Shown here: one piece after another, positions 8,045 to 16,581 of the stretch
Position numbering within the stretch: position 1 is the stretch's first letter
How the letters are laid out: each line of letters opens with the position of its first letter
Assembly: GCF_026342405.1 (NCBI RefSeq)
Contig: NZ_JAPEMU010000001.1
Coordinates: forward strand, 4,030,001-4,094,000
Length of the DNA stretch: 64,000 bases
From: Kitasatospora sp. NBC_00240
GTDB taxonomy: Bacteria; Actinomycetota; Actinomycetes; Streptomycetales; Streptomycetaceae
Direction: 5' to 3'
The notes under the pieces: generated by a model
The model's database searches: none
What the model saw: the letters and a program-made list of their open reading frames with translations, nothing else
What the model was told of the DNA's origin: nothing
Made by a program: the position numbers and the translations under genes

Positions 8045-9054
8045 CGCACGCTCTCCTTCACGGTCTCGGTGGTCCCGGCGCCCCAGGCGTCGTCGGTGTC
8101 CTCGGCGTCCTCGGTGTCCTGGGCACCGGTGATGGTCAGGAAGGCCTGCTCCAGCCCCAGGCCGGTGACCTCCAGGCCGCGCGGGAACAGGCCGGCCCGG
8201 TAGAGGGCGGCGACGTCCGCGTCGGCGTCGGTGCTGCGGATCCGGACGGTCCGGACGCCCTCGATCCGGGCGGTGACGTCCAGCGCCACCATCCCGGGCA
8301 GCGCGCGCAGCGACTGCTCGTCGAAGGGGCCGTCGGCGGTGTGCAGTTCGAAGCTGATCCGGCGGGCGCCCGCCTTGGCCTTGATCTCGGCGGAGGTGCC
8401 GTCGGCGATCAGCCGCCCCCGGTGCAGCACGAGCACCCGGTCGGCGACCGTGTCCGCCTCCTCCAGGTAGTGGGTGGCGAAGAGCACCGTCCGCCCGGCG
8501 TCGGCCTGGGCCCGCATGCTGGCCCAGAAGGCCTGCCGGACGGAGACGTCCATGCCGGTGGTGGGCTCGTCCAGCACGATCAGGTCGGCGGCGCCGGCGA
8601 TCGCGAGGGCGAAGCGCACCCGCTGCTCCTGGCCGCCGGAGAGCTTGTCGACCTTGCGCTCGGCGATCTCGGTGATCCCGGCGTCGCGCAGCACCTCCTC
8701 GACGCCGCGCCCGCGCGGGTGGACGGCGCAGGCGAACTTCACCAGCTCGCGCACCTTGACGTCGCTCATCAGGCCGCCGCTCTGCAGCATCGCGCCGACC
8801 CGGCCGGCCTGCACGGCCGCCCGCGGGGTGCCGCCGAACAGCGAGACGCTGCCCCGGTCGGGTTCGCGCAGGCCGAGCAGCAGGTCGAGGCTGCTGGACT
8901 TGCCGGCCCCGTTCGGGCCGAGCAGCGCCACCGTCTCGCCGGGGCGCAGCACCAGGTCGAGGCCGTTCACCGCCCTGACCCGGCCGTAGCTCTTGCTGAC
9001 CTGCCGGAAGGCGGCGACCTCACCGCCCCCGTTCAGTTCCGTCCCGCTGCTCAT
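8041..9054 (-). CDS. ABC transporter ATP-binding protein (exporter)
   Basis: 337 residues with one ABC ATPase domain: Walker A GPNGAGKSS, signature LSGGQEQRV, Walker B LIVLDEPTTGMD and H-loop FATHYLEEAD. The C-terminal ~90 residues form the DUF4162-like extension typical of ABC-2 exporter ATPases. ATG at 9054 with AGGAG upstream (AGGAGAGGACC on the minus strand) is preferred over the longer frame from 9102. It is the first gene of the exporter/two-component operon. Confidence 0.9.
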   Translation of the reverse strand: MSSGTELNGGGEVAAFRQVSKSYGRVRAVNGLDLVLRPGETVALLGPNGAGKSSSLDLLLGLREPDRGSVSLFGGTPRAAVQAGRVGAMLQSGGLMSDVKVRELVKFACAVHPRGRGVEEVLRDAGITEIAERKVDKLSGGQEQRVRFALAIAGAADLIVLDEPTTGMDVSVRQAFWASMRAQADAGRTVLFATHYLEEADTVADRVLVLHRGRLIADGTSAEIKAKAGARRISFELHTADGPFDEQSLRALPGMVALDVTARIEGVRTVRIRSTDADADVAALYRAGLFPRGLEVTGLGLEQAFLTITGAQDTEDAEDTDDAWGAGTTETVKESVR

Positions 9055-9154
9055 CCGTCCGGTCCTCTCCTGGCGGGCCGCCCCTCGGCCCCACACCGGC
9101 AAGAGTCCCGCTCAGGGGGTGCACGGCGGCAGTGTGCGCCGTCGTGTCCTCGGT

Positions 9155-9168
9155 ATGACGGATGTCAT
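9155..9168. promoter_or_regulatory. Candidate operator of the exporter/two-component operon
   Basis: The palindrome ATGAC-GGAT-GTCAT lies about 100 bp upstream of the ATPase start. Short palindromes of this kind often precede ABC-2/DesKR operons in actinomycetes and would suit dimeric binding by the NarL-type regulator. The assignment rests on position and symmetry only. Confidence 0.4.
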
Positions 9169-9178
9169 GGCCCGTGAT

Positions 9179-9198
9179 GGCGGGCGGTGCCGCCCGCC
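9179..9198 (-). terminator. Terminator hairpin of the S9 peptidase gene
   Basis: Perfect stem GGCGGGCGG / CCGCCCGCC with a 2-nt apex (larger loop in practice), 17 bp after the stop of the peptidase on the minus strand. No U-tract. Confidence 0.55.
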
Positions 9199-9215
9199 AC
9201 CCGGGAAGTGTCCGG

Positions 9216-11369
9216 TCAGCCCGCCAGCGCGCGCCTGATGAAGTCGACCTGGAGCAGCAGCAGGTTCTCCGCGACCTCCTCCTGCGGGGTCATGTGGGTG
9301 ACTCCGGAGAGCGGCAGCACGGTGTGCGGGCGGCCGGCCGCGAGCAGCGCGGAGGAGAGCCGCAGGGTGTGCGCGGCCACCACGTTGTCGTCCGCCAGCC
9401 CGTGGATCATCATCAGCGGCCGCTCCAGGCCGGCCGCGTGGCCGGTCAGCGAGTTCGCCTCGTACACCTCGGGGCGCTCGGCGGGGTGGCCGAGGTAGCG
9501 CTCGGTGTAGTGGGTGTCGTAGAGCTCCCAGTCGGCGACGGGGGCCCCGGCGACGGCCGCGTGGAAGACGTCCGGGCGGCGCAGCACGGCGAGTGCGGCC
9601 AGGTAGCCGCCGTAGGACCAGCCCCGGATCGCGACCCGGCCGAGGTCCAGCGGGAACTCCTCGGCGAGCGCCGCCAGGGCGTCGACCTGGTCGTCCAGGG
9701 TGGCGCCGGCGAAGTCGAAGGCGATCGACTTCTCCCACTGGGGGCTGCGCCCGGGGGTGCCGCGCCCGTCGGCGACGATCACGGCGAAGCCCTGGTCGGC
9801 GAACCACTGGGAGTTCAGGTGCGGGTTGTGGGCCTGGACGACGCGCTGCCCGTGCGGGCCGCCGTACGGGTCCATCAGGACGGGCAGCAGGCCGTCCCGT
9901 TCGCGGTCGTAGCCGGTGGGCAGGAAGACGGCGGCCGGGATGCGCCGCTCGCCCGCGAAGCGGAACACCGGGCGGGCGGTGATCACCGGGGTCTCGGCGT
10001 ACGAGTCGATGACGGCGATCTCGTCGACCACGACGCCCTCGGGCAGGTCGCGGCCGACCTGGACGACGGCGCCGGGGCGGCCGTGCTCGGCGGTCGAGCG
10101 GACGGTGACGCCGGCCGCGTGCACCGCGGTGGTGACGGAGGTGAACGGCTCGCCGTTGGCCGACTCCCAGGAGAGCCGCTTGCCGTCCTGCGAGATCCGG
10201 CCCACCGCGACCCAGCCGGGCTCGGGGTCGGTCTCGGCGGCGCCGCCGGAGGCGGTGAAGAACACCTCCTCCTCGGTGATCGCGAGGACCGAGCGGACGT
10301 GCAGGTCCGGACCGGTGACGGTGTGGTCGCCGACCACCAGCGCCCGGGCGCCGCCCTCGTCGGTGATCCGGACCAGCTTCCCGTCCGGGGTCCAGGCCGG
10401 TACGCCGCCGAAGGCCTCCAGCCAGGCCTCGTCCTGCTCGGCGTGCAGCGTGGTGGTGGCGCCGGTCTCGACGTCGACGCCGAGGATCTGCTGGCTGCGC
10501 TGGTCCCGGGCCTGGACGAGGAGCAGCGGCGGCCCGCCTGCCGACCAGTGCACCCGCGCCAGGTAGGGGAAGGCCTCCTGGTCCCAGTCGACCTCGACCC
10601 GGGTGCCGTCGAGGCCGAGCACCCAGAGGCCGACCTCGGCGTTGTCGGTGCCGGCCGCCGGGTAGGCGATCTCGGCCGGTGCGCTGGCCGGGTTGGCCGG
10701 GTCCGCGATCCACCAGCGCGCCACGGGGCTGTCGTCGGCCCGCTCGACCAGCAGCCGGTCGCTCTCCGGCGACCACCAGTAGCCGCGGTCCCGGCTCATC
10801 TCCTCCTGGGCGATGAACTCGGCCTGGCCCCAGGTCAGGCCGGGGCCGTCGGGCTGGGCGAAGGCCCAGTCGGCGCTGCCGTCGGTCCGGGTCAGCCGCA
10901 GCTCGCCGCCGGTGGTGGCGTACGCGACGTAGGCGCCGTCGGGCGAGGGACGGGGGTCGAGCAGCGGGCCCTCGGCGGGCAGTTCGCGGGCGCTGCCGGT
11001 GCTGAGGTCGGTGACGAACAGCCGTCCGGAGAGGGCGAAGGCGGCGAGCCGGCCGGCGCCGTCCAGGGCGTAGCCGACGATGCCGGCGGAGCCTTCGCGG
11101 CTGCGCTCGCGGCGGGCCCGCTCGGCCGGGGAGAGGTCCTCCTCGCCGCCGCCGAGCAGGGCGACGGGGTCGGCGGCGATCTGCTCCCGGCCGGTGGCGG
11201 TGTCGAGGGTCCAGAGCAGGTTCGCCCGGTCGCTGCCCGACCGGGAGCGCAGGAAGACGACCCTGGAGCCGTCGGGTGCGACGGCGAAGGACCGGGGGGC
11301 TCCGACGGTGTAGCGCAGGGTCCGCGCGTACTGCCGGGGGAAGGTGTCCGCAGGGGTATCGGAGGTCAT
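9216..11369 (-). CDS. Prolyl oligopeptidase family (S9, DPP-IV-like) serine peptidase
   Basis: 717 residues, no signal peptide, so cytoplasmic. Residues about 1-440 form the DPP-IV N-terminal beta-propeller (repeated VAPDGSRVVF / SPDGAYVAY / TPDGKLVRI blades). The C-terminal 250 residues are an alpha/beta hydrolase with nucleophile S585 in GWSYGGYLA, the acid in HGLADDNVV and the catalytic H692 in VTHMT. EEMSRDRGYWW near 190 resembles the Glu-containing segment that anchors the substrate N-terminus in DPP-IV, so cleavage of dipeptides after proline or alanine is plausible. It probably degrades peptides, possibly those imported by the Opp systems further along. ATG at 11369; weak RBS. Confidence 0.88.
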   Translation of the reverse strand: MTSDTPADTFPRQYARTLRYTVGAPRSFAVAPDGSRVVFLRSRSGSDRANLLWTLDTATGREQIAADPVALLGGGEEDLSPAERARRERSREGSAGIVGYALDGAGRLAAFALSGRLFVTDLSTGSARELPAEGPLLDPRPSPDGAYVAYATTGGELRLTRTDGSADWAFAQPDGPGLTWGQAEFIAQEEMSRDRGYWWSPESDRLLVERADDSPVARWWIADPANPASAPAEIAYPAAGTDNAEVGLWVLGLDGTRVEVDWDQEAFPYLARVHWSAGGPPLLLVQARDQRSQQILGVDVETGATTTLHAEQDEAWLEAFGGVPAWTPDGKLVRITDEGGARALVVGDHTVTGPDLHVRSVLAITEEEVFFTASGGAAETDPEPGWVAVGRISQDGKRLSWESANGEPFTSVTTAVHAAGVTVRSTAEHGRPGAVVQVGRDLPEGVVVDEIAVIDSYAETPVITARPVFRFAGERRIPAAVFLPTGYDRERDGLLPVLMDPYGGPHGQRVVQAHNPHLNSQWFADQGFAVIVADGRGTPGRSPQWEKSIAFDFAGATLDDQVDALAALAEEFPLDLGRVAIRGWSYGGYLAALAVLRRPDVFHAAVAGAPVADWELYDTHYTERYLGHPAERPEVYEANSLTGHAAGLERPLMMIHGLADDNVVAAHTLRLSSALLAAGRPHTVLPLSGVTHMTPQEEVAENLLLLQVDFIRRALAG

Positions 11370-11686
11370 GGCACCAGACCCTACGACCTTCCGGCGCCGC
11401 CGCCCGGCTCATTGTGATCACTCGTTCGGCGCATCGCCGTGAAGAAGCCCCGGAGGGCGCCCGCACCCCTTCCCACCGGCCCGTGCGCCCCGCTGGAGCC
11501 CCTGTGCCCCGGGTGATGTCGACTCACGGTGCGTAACGCGGTGCTCACCCGTCGGGTATGACTTGATCCATCGAGTGATCGTCAGGCCCCGTCCCGGGCC
11601 CGGCCCACCCGATCCGCTTGTCCCGCACGGTCCCGACCGCCACCCTCCCCCAGGTGTGGCGCACCCGAGAAGGGGTGTGAGCCGTC
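11370..11686. other. Divergent spacer between S9 peptidase and small membrane protein
   Basis: A 317-bp region holding the promoters of two divergent units. A less GC-rich patch (gggtatgacttgatccatcg, near 11553) is a likely promoter area for the plus-strand genes. No confident -35/-10 pair, no palindrome and no coding bias were found. Confidence 0.35.
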
Positions 11687-11881
11687 ATGGCTTTGTCCAT
11701 CTCCGCCGTCATGCTGATGCTGGTCATCGTGGTGGTGCTGATCCGCCGGTCCAATCTGAAGCTGGCGCACGCGATCATCTGCGCACTGCTCGGCTTCTAT
11801 CTGGCGTCCAGTTCGATCGCGCCCTCGATCAGTGAGGTCACCAGCAATCTCGCCGGGATGATCAACGGCCTGAAGCTCTGA
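11687..11881 (+). CDS. Small conserved membrane protein
   Basis: 64 residues. One strong N-terminal transmembrane helix (ISAVMLMLVIVVVLIRR) is followed by a second hydrophobic stretch (AHAIICALLGFYLASSSIA) and a short tail. A GGGGTGTG Shine-Dalgarno-like run precedes the ATG. I do not recognise a named family. Proteins of this size and profile occur next to mshB in streptomycetes as I recall. It ends 47 bp before mshB, so it is probably co-transcribed. Confidence 0.7.
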   Translation: MALSISAVMLMLVIVVVLIRRSNLKLAHAIICALLGFYLASSSIAPSISEVTSNLAGMINGLKL

Positions 11882-11928
11882 CCGTGCCCCGCCCGGCGCC
11901 GGGCCGGGCGGTGGTTAGGCTGCTCCCC

Positions 11929-12876
11929 ATGACCGCGAATCCCGGCCGCCGCCTGCTCCTGGTGCACGCCCACCCCGACGACGAGTCGATCGGCAACGGC
12001 GCGACGATGGCACGCTATGCCGCCGAGGGCGCCCGGGTCACCCTGGTGACCTGCACCCTCGGCGAGGGCGGCGAGGTGATCCCGCCCGAACTGGCCCGTC
12101 TGACGGCGGACCAGGAGGACGCCCTCGGCCCGTACCGGATCGGCGAGCTGGCCCACGCGATGCGTGCGTCCGGCGTCGCCGATTTCCGCTTCCTCGGCGG
12201 CGAGGGGCGCTACCGCGACTCAGGGATGATGGGCGTGCCCGACAACGACGTCCCGAACTGCTTCTGGCGGGCCGACCTCGACGAGGCCGCCGGGTACCTG
12301 GTGGCGGTGGTCCGCGAGGTCCGGCCGCAGGTGCTGGTGACCTACGACGAGAACGGCGGTTACGGGCACCCCGACCACATCCAGGCGCACCGGGTGGCGA
12401 TGCGGGCGTACGAGCTGGCCGCCGACCCGCTGTTCCGCCCCGAGCTCGGCCCGGCCTGGCGGATCGCCAAGGTGTACTGGAACCGGATGCCGCGGTCGGT
12501 CCTGGAGCGCGGCCTGGCCGAGACGGCGGCGAAGGCGCCCTTCCCCGGTGTGGCGCGGCCCTCCGACGTACCCGGCGTGGTGGACGACGAGCTGGTCACC
12601 ACGGTGCTGGACGGCGCGGGGTACGCCGACCGGAAGGCGGCGGCGATGGCCGCGCACGCCACCCAGATCACCGTCGCGGGGGAGTTCTTCGCGCTGAGCA
12701 ACGACCTGGGCCAGCCGCTGATCGCGGCCGAGTACTACCAGTTGGTCCGCGGCGAGGCCGGCCCCGGCCGGCCGGAGACCGATCTCTTCGCGGGCCTGGA
12801 CACCGACGCCGGCGACGACGCCCCCGGCTCGGACTCCCGCTCCACCGCCCCCGTCACCGAGGAGACCGCCCGATGA
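11929..12876 (+). CDS. mshB: Mycothiol biosynthesis deacetylase MshB
   Basis: 315 residues, PIG-L/LmbE fold. It deacetylates GlcNAc-myo-inositol to GlcN-Ins, the second enzymatic stage of mycothiol synthesis. Zinc ligands are visible: H15 and D18 in the AHPDDE motif and H150 in GYGHPDH; D17 is the probable general base. The extended C-terminal region with YYQLVRGE is typical of MshB, and an acidic, Ser/Thr-rich tail of about 40 residues follows. The ATG at 11929 is preferred because the family starts about ten residues before AHPDDE; the longer frame from 11884 lacks an RBS. Its stop overlaps the start of the next gene (ATGA). Confidence 0.93.
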   Translation: MTANPGRRLLLVHAHPDDESIGNGATMARYAAEGARVTLVTCTLGEGGEVIPPELARLTADQEDALGPYRIGELAHAMRASGVADFRFLGGEGRYRDSGMMGVPDNDVPNCFWRADLDEAAGYLVAVVREVRPQVLVTYDENGGYGHPDHIQAHRVAMRAYELAADPLFRPELGPAWRIAKVYWNRMPRSVLERGLAETAAKAPFPGVARPSDVPGVVDDELVTTVLDGAGYADRKAAAMAAHATQITVAGEFFALSNDLGQPLIAAEYYQLVRGEAGPGRPETDLFAGLDTDAGDDAPGSDSRSTAPVTEETAR

Positions 12877-13349
12877 TCGAGCGCGCCCCGGCCCCGGCCC
12901 CCGCCGCCACCCCCCGCCGCCCCTCGCTGCCGGCCCGGCTGCTCGGCACCCGGGCCGAGCGGCTGGCCGAGTCGCAGCCTCCGACGGCCGGCCGGGTCGT
13001 CGCGTACGTCCTGCTGTTCGTGCTCGGCGCACTGGTCTCGCTCTGCGGAAGCTTCGTGCAGACCTTGTGGACGCCCGTCGGCCTGCTGCTGGCCCTGGCC
13101 GCCACCGGCGCGGTGTTCTACGGCGGCCTGCGGGTGACCGGTACCAAGCTCGGCGCGGGCATGCCGCTGGCCGGCTGGTTCCTCGCCCTGATGGTGCTGA
13201 TGGTGCCTCGCCCCGAGGGCGACTACGTGCTCTGGCCGAGCCTCTCCTCGTACGCCTACCTGTTCGCGGGCTCGGTCCTCGGGGTGATCTGCGCCACCCT
13301 GCCCACCCGGTCGGGGGGCTTTCTCGGGGTGCCGGGACCACGCCGCTGA
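12873..13349 (+). CDS. DUF6113-type integral membrane protein
   Basis: 158 residues. A proline-rich N-terminus (about 45 residues) is followed by four hydrophobic segments: VVAYVLLFVLGALVSLCG, GLLLALAATGAVFYGGL, AGWFLALMVLMV and YAYLFAGSVLGVICATL. It overlaps mshB by 4 bp (ATGA), so it is translationally coupled. The family is conserved next to mshB in Streptomyces as far as I recall, but has no known function; a link to mycothiol is not implied by sequence. Confidence 0.75.
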   Translation: MIERAPAPAPAATPRRPSLPARLLGTRAERLAESQPPTAGRVVAYVLLFVLGALVSLCGSFVQTLWTPVGLLLALAATGAVFYGGLRVTGTKLGAGMPLAGWFLALMVLMVPRPEGDYVLWPSLSSYAYLFAGSVLGVICATLPTRSGGFLGVPGPRR

Positions 13350-13700
13350 CCTCTGCCGGGGCCCGCCGGTAGCGTGTCCGTACACGATCCTCACGACGAG
13401 CAGTCAGGACCGCGCGACCGTAGTCTCATACCGGAGGAACCGGACGTATCAGGTTCTATCCGAAGCAGTTCGCCGCTCAGTTCTTCCCAGTATGGTGGTG
13501 CCGCAACAAGCCGCCCCCGCCCCCGACCACTGCCGGGCGGGACCGGCGGGAGAGAATCAGCCAAGACGAAAGAAGCTGGTGTCGGAGGGGACGTTGTCCC
13601 GGTCCATCGCCCGGTGGCATCCGCCGGACGGACGGACGGGCACCCCACAACCCGCGGTCGCGCCCCACGGCAGCGACCGCGAACCCGGAGCAGAGCAGCA
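13350..13700. promoter_or_regulatory. Non-coding leader upstream of the peptidoglycan-binding-type protein
   Basis: A frame is open through this 351-bp region (GTG at 13374), but its third-codon GC is far lower than in true genes here, so I regard it as untranslated or promoter DNA. The first part (13430-13500, with atcaggttctatccgaag and cagtatggtggt) is the least GC-rich and the best promoter candidate. The real gene probably starts at the TTG at 13701. Confidence 0.45.
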
Positions 13701-16076
13701 TTGAGCAGCCGCGAATCTGACAACGCCTACCCGACGCCCCGGCGCACGGGACCGGACGCCTACCCTTCGGGCACCCCGCCGTACGGCACGCCTGGCCTGC
13801 CGGGCGGCGCCGACCGGACGGGCCCGGGCCAGTCCGACACGGCCGGATCAAAGCCGGCCGAGGGCGGCGGCGACGCCCCGAAGACCGAGACGACGCTGAC
13901 CACCCGGGTCCGGATCAACATCCCCGGCTCGCGCCCGATCCCGCCGGTGGTGGTCCGTAGCGCAGTCAAGAACGAGGACGCGCCGGAGGCGGCGCCCGCC
14001 GAGGCCCCCGAGCCGCCCGGGCCCCGGCACCGCTCGGCCGCCCCCTCCTCCCCCGTGCTCGGGGTGATGGACGGCAGCGCCAGGACGGCCACCCCGCCGA
14101 ACCTCCCGCCCGAGTGGCAGACCGGCGAGCCGGCCGGCCAGTCGGAGGCGGAGTCGACCGGCGAGTGGTTCCGGCCCCGGCAGAAGAGGGGCGCCGCCGA
14201 CCCGGCCCCCGCCCCGGTCACCGCCGGCGCCCCCGCGGCCGCCCCCGGCCGGCCCGCGGAACCCCGCGCCACCGAGCCCGGCCGCCCGAACGGTCCCCGA
14301 TCCGACGCGGGCCGCCCGGGCGCCCCCCGCGGCGAGTCCGGACGCTCCGGCCCCGGCCGGGGCGAGCCGGGCCGCCCGAACGGCCAGCGCCCGACCCCGG
14401 GCCCGCCGCCCACCGGCGCACCCGCCTCGCCGTTCGCGAACACGGCCGGCCCGGACGGCGCCGGCAACCCGTTCGACGACGGCATGCCCGCCGATCCCTT
14501 CGCCGCGGACCCGTTCGCCACCGACCCCTTCGCCACCGACCCGTTCGCGGGCGGACAGGGGGCCCCCGGCGCGACGGACCCCTTCGGGCCCGGCGCCGGC
14601 GACCCGATGCCGAACCGGCCGCGCCCGCAGGACACCGGCCGGCAGCAGGGCGGGCCGGCCGGCCGGCCCGCGCAGGAGGACACCGCGATCGGCGGCTTCG
14701 AGCCGATCCGCGACGAGGCCCCGCCCGCCGCCATACCCGGCCTGCCGCAGTCCGGCCTGCCCCGCTCCGGCCCGTACACCCCGGCCCCGGGCGGCATGGG
14801 CGCCGACCCGTTCGCCGCCGGCCACCAGGGAGCCGGAGCGGACCCGTTCGCCACCGCCGCTCCCAACGGCCGCTTCCCCGGCGGTCCCGCCGGGGCCCCG
14901 GACCCGTTCGCCCCGGCCGCGCCGGGCCGCCCGTTCGACCAGGGCGCGGCGTTCGGCTCCGAGCAGCCCTTCCCGGCGGGCGCCCCGTACGCGGACGGCT
15001 CCGGCCGCCCCGGCCCCGGTGCCCCCGCCGGCGGCCGCCCGGCGCCGACCCCGGCCGCCCCCGCCGGCGAGAAGCCGGCCGACAAGGCCACCGACAAGCC
15101 CGCGCCCAAGGCCGCACCGCCCAAGCGCCGCGGCAAGGCCTCGAAGCTGGTCGTGTACGGCATCGGCTTCCTGCTCTTCGCCGGCGCCGCCGCGTACGGC
15201 ACCGGACTGATGCTCAACCAGGCGGACGTGCCCAAGGGCACCGTGGTGCTCGGCACCGACATCGGCGGCAGCAGCCGTGACCAGGCGATCCACCAGCTGG
15301 AGGACACCGTCGGCAAGGCCGGCCAGCAGCCGGTCAAGCTGAAGATCGGTGAGCAGACGCTCGACCTCGACCCGACCGCCGCCGGGCTGAGCTTCGACAC
15401 CACCGGCACGGTGGACGGGCTGACCCAGCACAGCTACAGCCCGGTCGACGTGATCAACTCGCTGAAGGGCGGCGAAAAGGCCGTCCCGCCGCTGGTCAAG
15501 GTCGACCGCGCCAAGCTCAAGGCCGCGCTGGACGCGCTGGCCGCCAGCTCCGGCCAGGGGCTGCAGGAGGGCTACGTCAAGTTCACCGAGGCCGGCGAGG
15601 TCGTCGTGGTGCCCGGCAAGGCCGGTCAGGCCGTGGACTCCACCACGGCCGTCGACCAGGTCGAGCAGGCCTACCGGGACCGCGCCGCGGGCAAGCCGGA
15701 GACCCCGATCAACCTGACGGTCGCCGCCGCGCAGCCGAAGATCTCCCCGCAGGCGCTGCAGGCCGCCGCCGACAGCCTGGGCAAGTCCGTGCTGAACGGC
15801 CTCGTGCACGTCACGGCGGGTACCAAGAAGTTCGACTTCGGCAAGGCGACGGCCGCCAAGGCGCTCACGCTGGCCCCGGACGCCTCCGGCAACATCGTGC
15901 CCAAGTGGGACTACGACCAGCTGGGCGGCGCGATCGGCGGCATCTTCGACAAGCTGAAGGCCCGCAAGGCCGGCGCCCTGGCGCCGATCACCGCGCAGGA
16001 CGTGGCGGACGGCATCACCTCCGTCCTGGACAAGACGGGCGACAAGGACCGCACCTTCAAGTTCACCACTACCTGA
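13701..16076 (+). CDS. Proline-rich, membrane-anchored VanW/peptidoglycan-binding domain protein
   Basis: 791 residues from a TTG start with GGAG 10 bases upstream. Residues 1-475 are a long cytoplasmic, Pro/Gly/Ala-rich disordered region with motif clusters such as ADPFATDPFATDPFAGG and many DPF repeats. A Lys/Arg stretch (KAAPPKRRGKASK) precedes one transmembrane helix (about 482-503, LVVYGIGFLLFAGAAAYG). The extracellular part (504-791) starts VPKGTVVLGTDIGGSSRDQAI and continues with repeats of the 'peptidoglycan-binding 4' type found in VanW and YkuD-linked proteins. No catalytic transpeptidase motif (SHGC..R) is present. It probably binds cell wall outside and partner proteins inside. 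The GTG at 13374 would add 109 residues with poor codon bias. Confidence 0.75.
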   Translation: MSSRESDNAYPTPRRTGPDAYPSGTPPYGTPGLPGGADRTGPGQSDTAGSKPAEGGGDAPKTETTLTTRVRINIPGSRPIPPVVVRSAVKNEDAPEAAPAEAPEPPGPRHRSAAPSSPVLGVMDGSARTATPPNLPPEWQTGEPAGQSEAESTGEWFRPRQKRGAADPAPAPVTAGAPAAAPGRPAEPRATEPGRPNGPRSDAGRPGAPRGESGRSGPGRGEPGRPNGQRPTPGPPPTGAPASPFANTAGPDGAGNPFDDGMPADPFAADPFATDPFATDPFAGGQGAPGATDPFGPGAGDPMPNRPRPQDTGRQQGGPAGRPAQEDTAIGGFEPIRDEAPPAAIPGLPQSGLPRSGPYTPAPGGMGADPFAAGHQGAGADPFATAAPNGRFPGGPAGAPDPFAPAAPGRPFDQGAAFGSEQPFPAGAPYADGSGRPGPGAPAGGRPAPTPAAPAGEKPADKATDKPAPKAAPPKRRGKASKLVVYGIGFLLFAGAAAYGTGLMLNQADVPKGTVVLGTDIGGSSRDQAIHQLEDTVGKAGQQPVKLKIGEQTLDLDPTAAGLSFDTTGTVDGLTQHSYSPVDVINSLKGGEKAVPPLVKVDRAKLKAALDALAASSGQGLQEGYVKFTEAGEVVVVPGKAGQAVDSTTAVDQVEQAYRDRAAGKPETPINLTVAAAQPKISPQALQAAADSLGKSVLNGLVHVTAGTKKFDFGKATAAKALTLAPDASGNIVPKWDYDQLGGAIGGIFDKLKARKAGALAPITAQDVADGITSVLDKTGDKDRTFKFTTT

Positions 16077-16096
16077 CGTATCGTCATGCACAGTGA

Positions 16097-16126
16097 GAGC
16101 CGGGGCCCCGATCGGGGCCCCGGCTC
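16097..16126 (+). terminator. Terminator, perfect 15+15 palindrome
   Basis: Arms GAGCCGGGGCCCCGA and its exact complement, 20 bp after the stop of the peptidoglycan-binding protein, followed by a weak T patch (CTCGCTTTGG). Separates that gene from the bldK promoter region. Confidence 0.8.
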
Positions 16127-16581
16127 CTCGCTTTGGCGCGCCGCGGCTACGCAGTGACACCATTTCGCTCACCCAGTGTCATGGTGGCGGCCGATAAGGC
16201 GTGCACTTACCGCCAGTGGCGGGAATTCGCCAGGAGCGTCCGATAAACGGACGGATGAGTACGTCCCGGTACGTCCGAAAAGTCCGAGGTATTCACTGTA
16301 CTTCAGCTGTTATTCAGCCACCGTCACACTGTCCGCACAGCGCTTAACCGCGCCCGCGTTACGGATGTGTGAACAGCTATTGTCCATATTTGCCCCTGTA
16401 CGCCCGCGCGCCGGACATGGCGTCAAGTCCCCTTTGACAACGACCTGATGGATCTTGCAGGACGAAGTGGAAATGTCGCTTCCGTGAACTTCCGACCCCT
16501 TGACGTTCGATAAACGGCTTGCCAGAGTCCGTTCAACCAACTTCTTGCGGCCGCTACATCCCGGGCGGGAGCTCCACCACC
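16127..16581 (+). promoter_or_regulatory. bldK promoter and leader region
   Basis: A 455-bp AT-richer region before bldKA. Two candidate sigma-70-type promoters are visible: TTGACA (16434-16439) with CAGGAC at 18-bp spacing, and TTGACG (16500-16505) with CAGAGT (16523-16528) at exactly 17 bp. A small inverted repeat CGTCCG-ATAAA-CGGACG lies at 16237-16253. Low-GC stretches around 16290-16400 (e.g. GTGTGAACAGCTATTGTCC) fit a regulated developmental promoter with upstream binding sites. The hexamers are resemblance only; no start site is known from sequence. Confidence 0.45.

Noticed and set aside
9162..11417. 751-codon plus-strand frame opposite the S9 peptidase
   Set aside because: Shadow of the peptidase gene; composition is unnatural and no family is recognisable, while the minus strand has an intact catalytic triad.
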